From: JANSYL01 sp965229695
Lineage (GTDB): Bacteria > Pseudomonadota > Alphaproteobacteria > Rhodobacterales > Rhodobacteraceae
Direction: 5' to 3'
DNA length: 64,000 nt
NCBI GenBank assembly: GCA_965229695.1
Contig: OZ245921.1
Location: forward strand, 1,054,001-1,118,000
The position numbers and the translations under genes are program-made. Below the pieces are notes generated by a model. That model ran no database searches. It was not told the DNA's origin and saw only the letters and a program-made list of their open reading frames with translations. Of this stretch, positions 17,438 through 25,823 are shown piece by piece. Position 1 is the first letter of the stretch. Every line of letters starts with the position of its first letter.

Positions 17438-18943
17438 ATGTCCATTGAAGTCCGCGTGCCCACCCTGGGCGAAAGCGTTACCGAAGCGACGGTGGCCACC
17501 TGGTTCAAAAAGCCCGGCGATGCCGTGGCCGTCGATGAAATGCTCTGCGAGCTGGAAACCGACAAGGTGACGGTGGAGGTGCCTTCCCCCGCCGCTGGCA
17601 CCTTGGGTGAAATTGTAGCCGCCGAAGGCGAAACTGTTGGTGTCGACGCCTTGCTCGCCACGCTGACCGAAGGCGCAGGCGCGGCCCCCGCCGCCGATCC
17701 CGCCCCAGCCGCTGCGGCAGAAGCGCCGGCTTCAGGCGGCGGCGAAAGTGTTGATGTCATGGTGCCCACCTTGGGCGAAAGCGTGACCGAGGCGACGGTC
17801 GCGACCTGGTTCAAGGCCGTGGGCGATACCGTCGCGCAGGACGAAATGCTCTGCGAGTTGGAAACCGACAAAGTGTCTGTCGAGGTGCCCGCCCCCGCCG
17901 CCGGTGTGCTAAGCGAGATCCTCGCCCCCGAAGGCAGCACGGTCGAAGCCTCGGCCAAGCTGGCCGTGATCGGCGGGGCCGCCGGGGCAGCAGCGCCCGC
18001 ACCTGCGGCAACGGCCGCGCCCGCTGCGGCACCTGCCGCTTCGGGTGGGAAAGACATCGCCAATGCACCCTCGGCAGAAAAGCTGATGGCGGAAAAAGGC
18101 TTGAGCGCGGATCAAGTCACCGGCACAGGCCGCGACGGGCGCATCATGAAAGAAGACGTGATGAAAGCCGTCGCTGCCCCCGCCCCTGCCCCTGCAGCGG
18201 CCCCGGCACAGGCCCCGCGCGCGCCCTCCCCAGCCGAGGATGCGGCCCGCGAAGAACGGGTGAAAATGACCCGTCTGCGCCAAACCATCGCCAAACGCCT
18301 GAAGGACGCGCAAAACACGGCCGCAATGCTGACCACCTATAACGAGGTCGACATGACCGAGGTGATGGCGCTGCGCAGCCAGTACAAAGACCAGTTCGAG
18401 AAGAAACATGGCGTGCGCCTGGGCTTCATGTCCTTCTTCACCAAGGCCTGTGTGCACGCCCTGAAAGAAGTGCCCGAGGTGAATGCCGAAATCGACGGCA
18501 CCGATGTGGTTTATAAAAACTTCGTCCATATGGGCATCGCCGCTGGCACGCCCCAGGGCCTGGTTGTGCCGGTCCTGCGCGACGTGGATCAGAAAAGCTT
18601 TGCCGAGATCGAGAAAGAGATCGGCGAAAAAGGCCGACGCGCCCGCGATGGCAAACTGTCCATGGCCGAAATGCAGGGCGGCACCTTCACGATCTCGAAC
18701 GGTGGTGTCTATGGCTCGCTCATGTCCTCCCCCATTCTGAACCCGCCGCAATCGGGTATTCTGGGGATGCACAAAATCCAAGACCGCCCGATGGCCATCA
18801 ACGGCCAGGTTGTGATCCGTCCGATGATGTATCTGGCACTGAGCTACGATCACCGCATCGTCGACGGCAAAGGCGCGGTGACCTTCCTGGTCCGCGTGAA
18901 AGAGGCGCTGGAAGACCCGCGGCGCTTGCTGATGGATCTGTGA
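17438..18943 (+). CDS. sucB: Dihydrolipoyl succinyltransferase (E2) with two lipoyl domains
   Basis: This 501-residue E2 has two nearly identical N-terminal lipoyl domains, with lipoyl lysines K43 and K145 in ETDKV motifs. Ala/Pro-rich linkers, an E1/E3-binding domain (residues about 205-240) and the catalytic domain with DHRIVDG (H472, D476) follow. Many bacterial SucB proteins have one lipoyl domain, so the duplication is notable. The two copies are also very similar at DNA level (about 17445-17590 and 17757-17900). A strong terminator follows. Confidence 0.98.
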   Translation: MSIEVRVPTLGESVTEATVATWFKKPGDAVAVDEMLCELETDKVTVEVPSPAAGTLGEIVAAEGETVGVDALLATLTEGAGAAPAADPAPAAAAEAPASGGGESVDVMVPTLGESVTEATVATWFKAVGDTVAQDEMLCELETDKVSVEVPAPAAGVLSEILAPEGSTVEASAKLAVIGGAAGAAAPAPAATAAPAAAPAASGGKDIANAPSAEKLMAEKGLSADQVTGTGRDGRIMKEDVMKAVAAPAPAPAAAPAQAPRAPSPAEDAAREERVKMTRLRQTIAKRLKDAQNTAAMLTTYNEVDMTEVMALRSQYKDQFEKKHGVRLGFMSFFTKACVHALKEVPEVNAEIDGTDVVYKNFVHMGIAAGTPQGLVVPVLRDVDQKSFAEIEKEIGEKGRRARDGKLSMAEMQGGTFTISNGGVYGSLMSSPILNPPQSGILGMHKIQDRPMAINGQVVIRPMMYLALSYDHRIVDGKGAVTFLVRVKEALEDPRRLLMDL

Positions 18944-18964
18944 GGATCGGAAGATCGACACAGG

Positions 18965-18994
18965 AAAGGCCCCGCAATTTGCGGGGCCTTTTTT
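18965..18994 (+). terminator. Intrinsic terminator after sucB
   Basis: AAAGGCCCCGC and GCGGGGCCTTT form an 11-bp stem with a 5-base loop, followed by a run of T. It ends the sucCD-sucAB transcript before the SDR/AraC pair. Confidence 0.93.
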
Positions 18995-19128
18995 GATGGG
19001 CATCAAGAACAAGCGCTGTCCCATTCAACGCGCCTTGAGATGGCGCGCGGGGGTTAAATTCACCGAGCGCAGCATCCCGGTTCCCCACTTGGCATCGAAC
19101 ATCGGCGGATACCCCGCTCGTCGCCAGT

Positions 19129-20082
19129 TCAAATGCGCCAGGTGAAACCCGTCGCCTTTTCTGAGACGTCCCAAAGCTTGCGCATGACGGGCTTGTCATA
19201 GGCGTGAGGGTTCAGCGTGCCCTTACCGACGGGGCCGACAACCTCCATTCGGCCCGTCGGCCCATAGAGCGCGCGCTGCTCGGTCAAAGCTTCCTCTGTT
19301 GCACACATGACCTCTGGATAAGACCCTTGTGCGGCGGTCTGCACCAGCGGTGTCTTGGTCATAAGCCACCAGATCAATCTCATCATCCGGCTACCGCTTG
19401 TGGTGATCAGCGAGGTCGCCGATGAGCCTGGGTGACAGACATAGACCTCGACAGCCGCGCGACCGGCAGCGGCCAGCCTGTCTTGGAGCTCGTAGGCGAA
19501 CATCATCTGCGCCAGCTTACTTTGCGAATAAGCAGTGTTCGGGCGATAACCCTCGTCCCAGTTCATGTCATCAAACCGGATCGTCTTCAGCCCCAGATTA
19601 TAGCCAAGGCTTGCAACAACGACGATCCGGCCCTTTGCGGCTTCGATCCGCTCGAACAGCAGTCCACAAAGCAAGAAGTGGCCGTAGTGATTGGTGCCCA
19701 GCTGGCTTTCAAATCCGTCCACGGTTAGGTTGCGCACCGGCACTTGCGCGATCGCAGCGTTGCAAATCAGGGCGTCGATGCGCGCAACGGTCTCGAGAAC
19801 CTCCGCTGCGGCCTCTCGCACGCTGGAAAGCGACGCAAGATCTGCACGAACGAATCCGACATCGGCCCCATCCCCGAATTCTGCCTTAAGCTCTGCAACC
19901 GCGACTTGAGATTTCTCCACCGAACGGTTCAGCATCACCACCTTGGCGTTCTGTCCGAGCAGAATGCGCGCCGCTTGAAATCCGGCACCGGCGTTCGCAC
20001 CAGTGATAAGGTAGGTCTTACCGTCGAGGTTGCCGAGGCGGTCTGGCGTCCAACCTTTGGGCCCGAATATGGTATCTGGCAT
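19129..20082 (-). CDS. Short-chain dehydrogenase/reductase
   Basis: From the ATG at 20082, preceded by GGAG, the product is 317 residues. The NAD(P) motif is TGANAGAGFQAA, the NNAG-like segment is ICNAAIA, and the catalytic YxxxK is YSQSK (in NTAYSQSKLAQM). It is closest in style to the retinol-dehydrogenase/protochlorophyllide-reductase branch of SDRs. It is divergent from an AraC-type regulator 166 bp away, which probably controls it. The substrate is unknown. The upstream in-frame extension is rejected. Confidence 0.85.
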   Translation of the reverse strand: MPDTIFGPKGWTPDRLGNLDGKTYLITGANAGAGFQAARILLGQNAKVVMLNRSVEKSQVAVAELKAEFGDGADVGFVRADLASLSSVREAAAEVLETVARIDALICNAAIAQVPVRNLTVDGFESQLGTNHYGHFLLCGLLFERIEAAKGRIVVVASLGYNLGLKTIRFDDMNWDEGYRPNTAYSQSKLAQMMFAYELQDRLAAAGRAAVEVYVCHPGSSATSLITTSGSRMMRLIWWLMTKTPLVQTAAQGSYPEVMCATEEALTEQRALYGPTGRMEVVGPVGKGTLNPHAYDKPVMRKLWDVSEKATGFTWRI

Positions 20083-20198
20083 CGGTGTGCTCCGTTGACC
20101 GCCTGCGCAAGGCTGCACGGTCGGGGTATTGAACTGATATGTAGATAAATCTCCGACTTGCGCGAAAACAGCCGAAATCATCGCGATTACTTGCCTAA

Positions 20199-20236
20199 TT
20201 GTCTCAAGATGCTTGTCAGGGTCGGTTTGAGATCAA
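20199..20236. promoter_or_regulatory. Imperfect inverted repeat between SDR and AraC genes
   Basis: TTGTCTCAA (20199-20207) and TTGAGATCAA (20227-20236) are inverted copies with one base missing in the left arm. They lie just before the regulator start. They may form the operator for the divergent pair. Confidence 0.3.
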
Positions 20237-20248
20237 TAGTGGATTGGT

Positions 20249-21142
20249 ATGAGCAAGAACCAAATCAAGCACCTTATCGCGCACGTAACCGATAAAGACG
20301 GCCTGACCGAGACCGGCATCAAGGGCGTGCAACTGTTCCGGGCCACGCAGGCAATTCCGTGTGTTCCGGCGGTATATGAACCCTGTGTCGTGGCCATTGT
20401 CAGCGGCGCGAAGGAGGCCATTCTGGACGGACAAAGATACGTTTACGACCAGGGCCATTACCTGTGTTGCCCGATGTCGATGCCCGTCAAAGCCGGAACA
20501 CCCGCAGCGTCGCCGACAGCTCCCCTATACGGCGCCCTAATCTCGTTAGATCAGCGCGTTCTGACCGGGCTGGCGATCGAGATGGAAGATGCAGGAGGCG
20601 TTCGGCCCTCGGTCGTGCGGGCACGGCAGCCCCGAGGTATCAGGCTCGCCAAATGGGATGATGGTTTCACCGAAGCGCTGCTGCGGTTTCTGCAACTCTG
20701 CGAAAGCCCCGCGGATATGGCGGTTCTTGGCGAGGCGCGATTGAGAGAGGTTTTTTATGCGATCCTCAAGGGCGAAGCGGGTGAGTTTGCAAGACAAGCC
20801 TTTGGTCCTGGCAACGCAATCGCCAAGTCTATCGCGCATGTTTCGTCAAATCTGGGTGCGCAAATCTCTATAGATCACATGGCGCAGCGCGCTGGTATGA
20901 GCCGGGCGGTCTTCCACCGCCGATTCAAAGAGGTCACGACCATGACGCCAATCCAATTCGTCAAATCGATGCGCCTCAATAACGCAGCAATGAAGATCGC
21001 GGGCGGCACGACCGTCCAAGCAGCGGCGATGGACGTTGGATACGTCAGCCCCTCGCAGTTCAGCCGCGAGTTTAAACGCATGTTTGGACAAACGCCGCGA
21101 CAATGGGGTGACGCGCAGCAATTTGCGACGGGAATTTCCTGA
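20249..21142 (+). CDS. AraC-family transcriptional regulator
   Basis: This 297-residue protein has an AraC N-terminal ligand-binding type domain (residues about 20-180). Two helix-turn-helix units follow: ISIDHMAQRAGMSRAVFHRRFKE and the VQAAAMDVGYVSPSQFSREFKRMFGQTP signature. It lies back to back with the SDR gene, the usual layout for a local activator of a small-molecule-responsive oxidoreductase. The ribosome site before the ATG is weak. Its codon use looks somewhat less GC-rich than that of the suc genes. Confidence 0.9.
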   Translation: MSKNQIKHLIAHVTDKDGLTETGIKGVQLFRATQAIPCVPAVYEPCVVAIVSGAKEAILDGQRYVYDQGHYLCCPMSMPVKAGTPAASPTAPLYGALISLDQRVLTGLAIEMEDAGGVRPSVVRARQPRGIRLAKWDDGFTEALLRFLQLCESPADMAVLGEARLREVFYAILKGEAGEFARQAFGPGNAIAKSIAHVSSNLGAQISIDHMAQRAGMSRAVFHRRFKEVTTMTPIQFVKSMRLNNAAMKIAGGTTVQAAAMDVGYVSPSQFSREFKRMFGQTPRQWGDAQQFATGIS

Positions 21143-21354
21143 GCCTTTTCTGGCCAACCTGAAGCGTCCCTTGATCGCTCGCCTCCGCTCGGAACCAAAG
21201 TCTGCGGTGTTGAACTCAAGCGCCCCAACCTCACGCCACCTCACAAACCCATCACACACGTAAGACTCGCGGGCTTGTGTCTCGCATGTGTTCTACCGAT
21301 CCCGGACGATCCAAGGGCTTACTCCCACCAAGCGTAAACTCTTGAGGTCATCCA

Positions 21355-21888
21355 ATGTCTGTCACATCCCCCACCCGCCGGGCCTTTATGGGAAGCGCTG
21401 CTGTCGCGGCCATCTCAGCGCCCTCCCTTGCCACCCAAGCCAGGGCCGATGGCCATGGCGAAGGCTTCACCTTTGAGGTCACGCGCAGTGAAGAAGAATG
21501 GCGCGCGATGCTCACCGACGAAGAATACCGCATCATGCGCGAAGGCGGGACCGAACCACGCTATTCTTCCGAAACTTGGGACGAGGATCGCCCAGGCAGC
21601 TACCGTTGCAAGGGCTGCGACCTGGAACTGTATACCGGCGATTACAAACGCCTGCTTTTCATCGGCTGGGTGTTTTGGGAACACGCGATCCCCGACACCG
21701 TGCTGATGGGTATCGATACATTGCCCGAGGAATATGGCGGCGCCGATGAGATGGCGGAAACCCGCACGTTGATCGAGGCCCATTGCCGACGCTGCGGCAG
21801 TCATTTGGGCCATATCGTATCCATCGAAGGGGATGTCTTGCACTGCATCAACGGTGCCGCCCTGAACTACACCCCAGCCGAAGCTTAG
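21355..21888 (+). CDS. Tat-exported MsrB-like protein (methionine-R-sulfoxide reductase fold)
   Basis: This 177-residue protein begins with a Tat-like signal (TRRAFMGSAAVAAISAPSLA). Zinc-site pairs C85/C88 and C144/C147 and the terminal HCINGAALNY (C164 aligning with the MsrB catalytic Cys) support the MsrB fold. The usual GCGWPSF substrate segment is replaced by FIGWVFWEH, and the DGP-x-RYCINSASL region is altered. The activity or specificity may therefore differ from standard MsrB. It probably acts in the periplasm on oxidised proteins. Confidence 0.8.
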   Translation: MSVTSPTRRAFMGSAAVAAISAPSLATQARADGHGEGFTFEVTRSEEEWRAMLTDEEYRIMREGGTEPRYSSETWDEDRPGSYRCKGCDLELYTGDYKRLLFIGWVFWEHAIPDTVLMGIDTLPEEYGGADEMAETRTLIEAHCRRCGSHLGHIVSIEGDVLHCINGAALNYTPAEA

Positions 21889-22006
21889 GCCTCAGCCCCC
21901 TTTCCCGTCCGCCCATGTCCCCGATGCGGACGGGACGTCATGGCTTGCCTGCGATCCGGTCCCCAGATTATGCCCTCGGGCAGATGCCAAAATCGCAAGG
22001 CTTGCC

Positions 22007-22426
22007 ATGACCCCCGAACTCACCGCTTTGGCGCTCGCCCTCCTGCTACAAGCGATCCAGTTTTGCCTGATGGCGATCCCTGCCAATCGGGAACTGGGCC
22101 CGGCCAAGACCGCCTCGCCCCGGGATCGGGCGCGTTTGGGCGGCAGCATGGAAGATCAGCTTTCCACCCGTACCGCGCGTTTTTATCGCGCGATGAACAA
22201 TCATTTTGAGGCGCTGATCCTCTTTACCATCGCCGTGCTGGTGGTGGAGCTTTCCGGCAGCAATTCCGCCTTCACCGCCGCCTGCGCCTGGATCTATCTG
22301 GCCGCGCGCGTGCTTTACATCCCAGCCTACGCCTTTGGTTGGGCGCCTTGGCGGTCGCTGATCTGGTTTTTCGGCTTTGCCGCTGCGATCGCCATGACGC
22401 TTGCCGCGCTTCTGAACGGTTTGTGA
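22007..22426 (+). CDS. MAPEG-family membrane protein
   Basis: This 139-residue protein has four membrane segments and the MAPEG pattern: RFYRAMNNHFEALILF in the middle and AARVLYIPAYAFGWAPWRSLIW near the end. Bacterial MAPEG proteins are membrane proteins related to glutathione transferases and eicosanoid enzymes, and many have no known substrate. Its stop codon lies inside a GTGATCAC palindrome that precedes lpd. Confidence 0.88.
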   Translation: MTPELTALALALLLQAIQFCLMAIPANRELGPAKTASPRDRARLGGSMEDQLSTRTARFYRAMNNHFEALILFTIAVLVVELSGSNSAFTAACAWIYLAARVLYIPAYAFGWAPWRSLIWFFGFAAAIAMTLAALLNGL

Positions 22427-22432
22427 TCACAC
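22421..22432. promoter_or_regulatory. TTGTGATCACAC palindrome upstream of lpd
   Basis: This is the sixth member of the GTGATCAC site family. It overlaps the MAPEG stop codon and lies 130 bases before lpd. No partner site occurs 21 bp away. Confidence 0.65.
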
Positions 22433-22505
22433 TTGACCCTGCGACACCGCGCACGCTCAAAAAATCGGCGGGAATCGTCCATACATCTGCAAGCGCGGGT
22501 TGTTC

Positions 22506-22521
22506 GTATGCCATTGCATAC
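22506..22521. promoter_or_regulatory. GTATGCCATTGCATAC inverted repeat upstream of lpd
   Basis: Perfect 6-base arms GTATGC and GCATAC surround a 4-base spacer, 40 bases before the lpd ATG. A similar repeat lies before sucC. At this distance a bound protein would probably overlap the promoter or early transcript. Confidence 0.55.
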
Positions 22522-22561
22522 ATAGCTGCCCAGTGGAAAGAGCGACCCCGAAGGAGGCCCC

Positions 22562-23949
22562 ATGTCCAGCTATGATGTCATCGTAATCGGCTCCGGCCCC
22601 GGCGGCTATGTCTGCGCCATCCGCTGCGCGCAATTGGGGCTCAAGACCGCCTGCGTCGAAGGGCGCGAAACCCTGGGCGGCACCTGCCTGAATATCGGCT
22701 GCATCCCCTCCAAAGCGTTGCTGCATGCCAGCCACCAACTGCATGAGGCCGAACATAACTTCGCCAAGATGGGCCTAAAGGGCAAAGCCCCTTCGGTCGA
22801 TTGGCCGACCATGCAGCCTACAAAGAAGACGTCATTGGCCAGAATACCAAAGGCATCGAATTCCTGTTCAAAAAGAACAAGATCGACTGGCTGAAAGGCT
22901 GGGGCTCCATCCCCGAAGCGGGCAAGGTCAAGGTCGGCGATGAGGTGCATGAGGCCAAGCACATCATCATCGCCTCGGGCTCCGAACCCTCCTCGCTGCC
23001 TGGCATCACCATCGACGAAAAGCTGGTCGTCACTTCCGAAGGCGCGCTGAGCCTGCCGAAGATCCCCAAAAAGATGGTGGTGATCGGGGCTGGTGTCATC
23101 GGGCTCGAACTGGGCTCGGTCTATGCGCGGCTGGGGACCGAGGTTCAGGTGATCGAATTCCTCGATCACATCACCCCCGGCATGGATGGCGAGGTTTCGA
23201 AAACCTTCCAGCGCATCCTGAAAAAGCAAGGGCTCAACTTCACCCTCGGGGCAGCGGTGCAAAAGGTCGAGACCACCAAAACCAAGGCCAAGGTCACCTA
23301 TAAGCTGTTGAAAGACGATAGCGAGGCGACGATGGACGCCGATGTCGTGCTCGTCGCCACCGGCCGCAAGCCCTATACCGACGGGCTGGGGCTGGAGGCG
23401 CTGGGCGTTGAACTGACCGAGCGTGGGCAGATTAAGACCGATGCCCATTGGGCGACAAATGTCAAAGGCATCTACGCCATTGGGGATGCCATCACCGGCC
23501 CCATGCTGGCCCATAAGGCCGAGGATGAAGGCATGGCCGTGGCCGAGGTGGTCGCGGGCAAACATGGCCATGTGAATTACGGCGTGATCCCCGGGGTGAT
23601 CTACACCCACCCCGAGGTCGCCAATGTCGGCGAAACGGAAGAAAGCCTGAAAGCCGCTGGCCGCGCCTATAAGGTCGGCAAGTTCTCCTTCATGGGCAAT
23701 GGGCGCGCCAAAGCCAATTTCGCCGCAGACGGGTTCGTCAAAATCCTCGCCGACAAGGAAACGGACCGCATCCTGGGCGCCCATATCATCGGCCCCATGG
23801 CGGGGGATCTGATCCACGAGGTCTGCGTGGCGATGGAATTCGGTGCTTCCGCCCAAGACTTGGCGCTGACCTGCCACGCCCACCCGACCTATTCCGAGGC
23901 CGTGCGCGAAGCGGCACTCGCCTGCGGGGATGGGCCGATCCATAGCTGA
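22562..23949 (+). pseudogene. lpd: Dihydrolipoamide dehydrogenase (E3), frameshifted as given
   Basis: The first frame (from 22562) carries the FAD motif GSGPGG, the redox disulfide GGTCLNIGCIPSK (C42, C47) and reads up to PSVDWPTMQ. The second frame carries AYKEDVIGQNTKGIEF to the C-terminal HPTYSEAVREAALACGD interface. They join if one base is added between 22816 and 22817, giving a 462-residue protein of normal length. E3 reoxidises the lipoyl arms of 2-oxoacid dehydrogenase complexes. Both halves are otherwise intact, so a sequencing error or a very recent mutation is likely. Other lpd copies may exist outside the window. Confidence 0.9.
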
Positions 23950-24271
23950 GCGGCTCAGAACCATCGAAAGCTGGACAGCCAGCTACACCCCCGCGCTCAG
24001 CGTGGCGCGGGGCGAAGTCGTCACCTCGCACCACACCGACCCCGACAATCCCGGCTGGCGTTGGACGATCAACGCCCAAGGCCTCGGCGGTTGGCTGCCC
24101 GAAGGTCTGGTGCAAAACGGCCGGGCCAACGCACCCTTCGACAGCACCGAACTCACCTGCGCCACAGGCGTCGAAGTCACCCGGCTGGACCGCTGCAATG
24201 GCTGGTCCTTCTGCCAAACCAAAGACGGCACAACTGGCTGGCTCCCAGACAGCTGCCTCGCGCGCGCCTAG
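23930..24271 (+). CDS. Tandem SH3-like domain protein
   Basis: This 113-residue product overlaps the lpd stop by 20 bases. It contains two SH3-like units, one with GEVVTSHHTDPDNPGWRWTINAQGLGGWLPEGLV and one ending WSFCQTKDGTTGWLPDSCL, each closing with a GWLP motif. No signal peptide is visible, so it is probably cytoplasmic. It may be coupled to lpd translation. Its function is unknown. The start is uncertain because other codons inside the lpd end could serve. Confidence 0.65.
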   Translation: MGRSIAERLRTIESWTASYTPALSVARGEVVTSHHTDPDNPGWRWTINAQGLGGWLPEGLVQNGRANAPFDSTELTCATGVEVTRLDRCNGWSFCQTKDGTTGWLPDSCLARA

Positions 24272-24287
24272 CCCTGCCCCTTCTCTG

Positions 24288-24338
24288 TTTCAAAAATATC
24301 CTGCGGGGGTCCGGGGGTGCAAAACCCCCGGCTTCGCC
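24288..24338 (-). repeat. GC-rich intergenic repeat, copy A
   Basis: Read on the minus strand this is a GC hairpin (CCGGGGGT/ACCCCCGG, 24311-24331) followed by more GC and ATATTTTTG. It follows the GntR gene stop and may end its transcript. It is the most diverged member of a five-copy family. Confidence 0.5.
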
Positions 24339-24992
24339 TCATCCAGCCAATAAGCGCAAACCGTGGGTCACATCGGCCCGCACCGCCAAACGCAAACCCG
24401 GCTCATCGCCCGCTTCCAACGCCGCCAGGATCAAACGATGGTTCTGCGGCGGCTCGGTCCGGTTCAACCGCCCGTAAAGCGCCCGCATTGTTGGACCCAT
24501 TTGCAACCACACCGTTTCCGCCAGAGCCAGCATCGCCGGGGCCTGCGCCCGCAGATACAGCGTGCGGTGAAACTCCAGATTTCGGCGGATATAAGCAACC
24601 GCATCGCGCCGGGCGACGGCCTGCGCGATCGAGCCATTGATGCTCTCCATCCGCTCAATCAAGGCCGGGTGTGCGCGCGGCAGCGCACGGGCCGACAATT
24701 CCGGCTCCAACAAGGCGCGAATGGCCGCCAGTTCCTCGATCCGTTCATTCGACAGCTCGGGCGTCGACACGCGACCCGAGGCTGACAGGAACAGCGCCCC
24801 TTCACTCACCAGCCGCCGCACGGCCTCACGCGCGGGCGTCATCGACACGCCAAACTCCGCCCCAACCCCGCGCAGGGTCATGGCCTGGCCCGGTGCCACC
24901 TCGCCATGCATGATGCGCGTCCGCAGCGCCCGATAGACCCGATCATGGGCCACCGCTGCGCCGGTTTCGGTCGGTCTTGGGTTCATCAGCAT
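24339..24992 (-). CDS. GntR-family regulator (FCD domain)
   Basis: This 217-residue regulator has an N-terminal winged helix (residues about 15-80, with LRGVGAEFGVSMTPAREAVRRLVSEG). An all-helical FCD effector domain follows, with metal/ligand-type residues in EFHRTLYL and NHRLILAALEAGD. The ATG at 24992 has GGAGG 7 bases upstream. It overlaps the preceding metalloprotease gene by a few bases. The ligand is unknown; FCD regulators often sense small organic acids. It is a possible, unproven, candidate for binding the GTAT-type repeat before lpd and sucC. Confidence 0.9.
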   Translation of the reverse strand: MLMNPRPTETGAAVAHDRVYRALRTRIMHGEVAPGQAMTLRGVGAEFGVSMTPAREAVRRLVSEGALFLSASGRVSTPELSNERIEELAAIRALLEPELSARALPRAHPALIERMESINGSIAQAVARRDAVAYIRRNLEFHRTLYLRAQAPAMLALAETVWLQMGPTMRALYGRLNRTEPPQNHRLILAALEAGDEPGLRLAVRADVTHGLRLLAG

Positions 24993-25711
24993 TGTGCATC
25001 CTCCGCCCCGTCAAACCGCCAGGCCAAAAGCGACGGTCCATGTATCTTCAACCATTTCCGATGCTGCATGAACTCGGGGCAAAGCTGCGCGCAAACCGCC
25101 CAATAGCGGGCTGAATGGTTCATCTCCACCAGATGCGCGACCTCATGCGCCGCGACGTAATCCAGCACCTCGGGCGGGGCCATGATCAGCCGCCAGGAAA
25201 ACATCAAATCCCCTTTTGACGTGCAGCTGCCCCATCGGCTTTTCGTATCCCGCAGCGTGATCTTACCAGGTTTTCGCCCCAAGCGCCCGGCATAGGCATC
25301 AACGGCGGGCGTCAACCGATCCCGCGCCATGGATTTCAGCATCGCCTTGATCCGAGCACCCTGGTGCAAATCGTTTGGCACCGCGATCACGCCGTTGGAA
25401 AACTGCGCGCTGCGCCCGGCACCAACGACAATCTCCCGCGGGATGCCGTCAATGGGCAGCTTCTGACCAATCGTGGCAATCTCGGCCTGGGCCGTGCGGC
25501 TAAGCTGCTTTCTCACCCAGCGTTCGCGCGACTGCAAAAACCGGAAAGCCTCGGCCTCGGACGCCCAAGTCGGCAGGCTGAGCGTGACCCGCCCATCGGT
25601 GCGCGACACGCGCAAATAATAGTTTTTGGAGCGGGCCGAACGCCGCAGCTGCACCCGCACCGGCGGATCGCCCGGCAAAACATGGGTTGAATCGGCGGAT
25701 TTAGATGCCAA
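24986..25711 (-). CDS. YgjP/SprT-like zinc metalloprotease (DUF45)
   Basis: The C-terminal part carries HEVAHLVEMNHSARYW, an HExxH zinc site with a third histidine (H189, H193, H199 from the chosen start). DTKSRWGSCTSKGDLMFSWRL, typical of DUF45 proteins, is upstream of it. I prefer a TTG start at 25711, which gives 241 residues and has GGGAG upstream. An ATG at 25867 would overlap the divergent TIGR02300-type gene and adds an unlikely extension. Its substrate is unknown. Confidence 0.82.
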   Translation of the reverse strand: MASKSADSTHVLPGDPPVRVQLRRSARSKNYYLRVSRTDGRVTLSLPTWASEAEAFRFLQSRERWVRKQLSRTAQAEIATIGQKLPIDGIPREIVVGAGRSAQFSNGVIAVPNDLHQGARIKAMLKSMARDRLTPAVDAYAGRLGRKPGKITLRDTKSRWGSCTSKGDLMFSWRLIMAPPEVLDYVAAHEVAHLVEMNHSARYWAVCAQLCPEFMQHRKWLKIHGPSLLAWRFDGAEDAQC

Positions 25712-25823
25712 ATCTACACTCCCAAACCGCAGGGCCTGTGCCGACCGGAAAGCCTTTGACAGCCTGACGGGACTATGGCAGAGGACCGCAATTCTCTCGA
25801 TAGCGATGATTGAAGGGGGTGTC

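Noticed and set aside
22801..23949. Treating the lpd 3' part as a separate gene
   Set aside because: The two frames join exactly into one normal-length E3 with a one-base change, so they are one gene.
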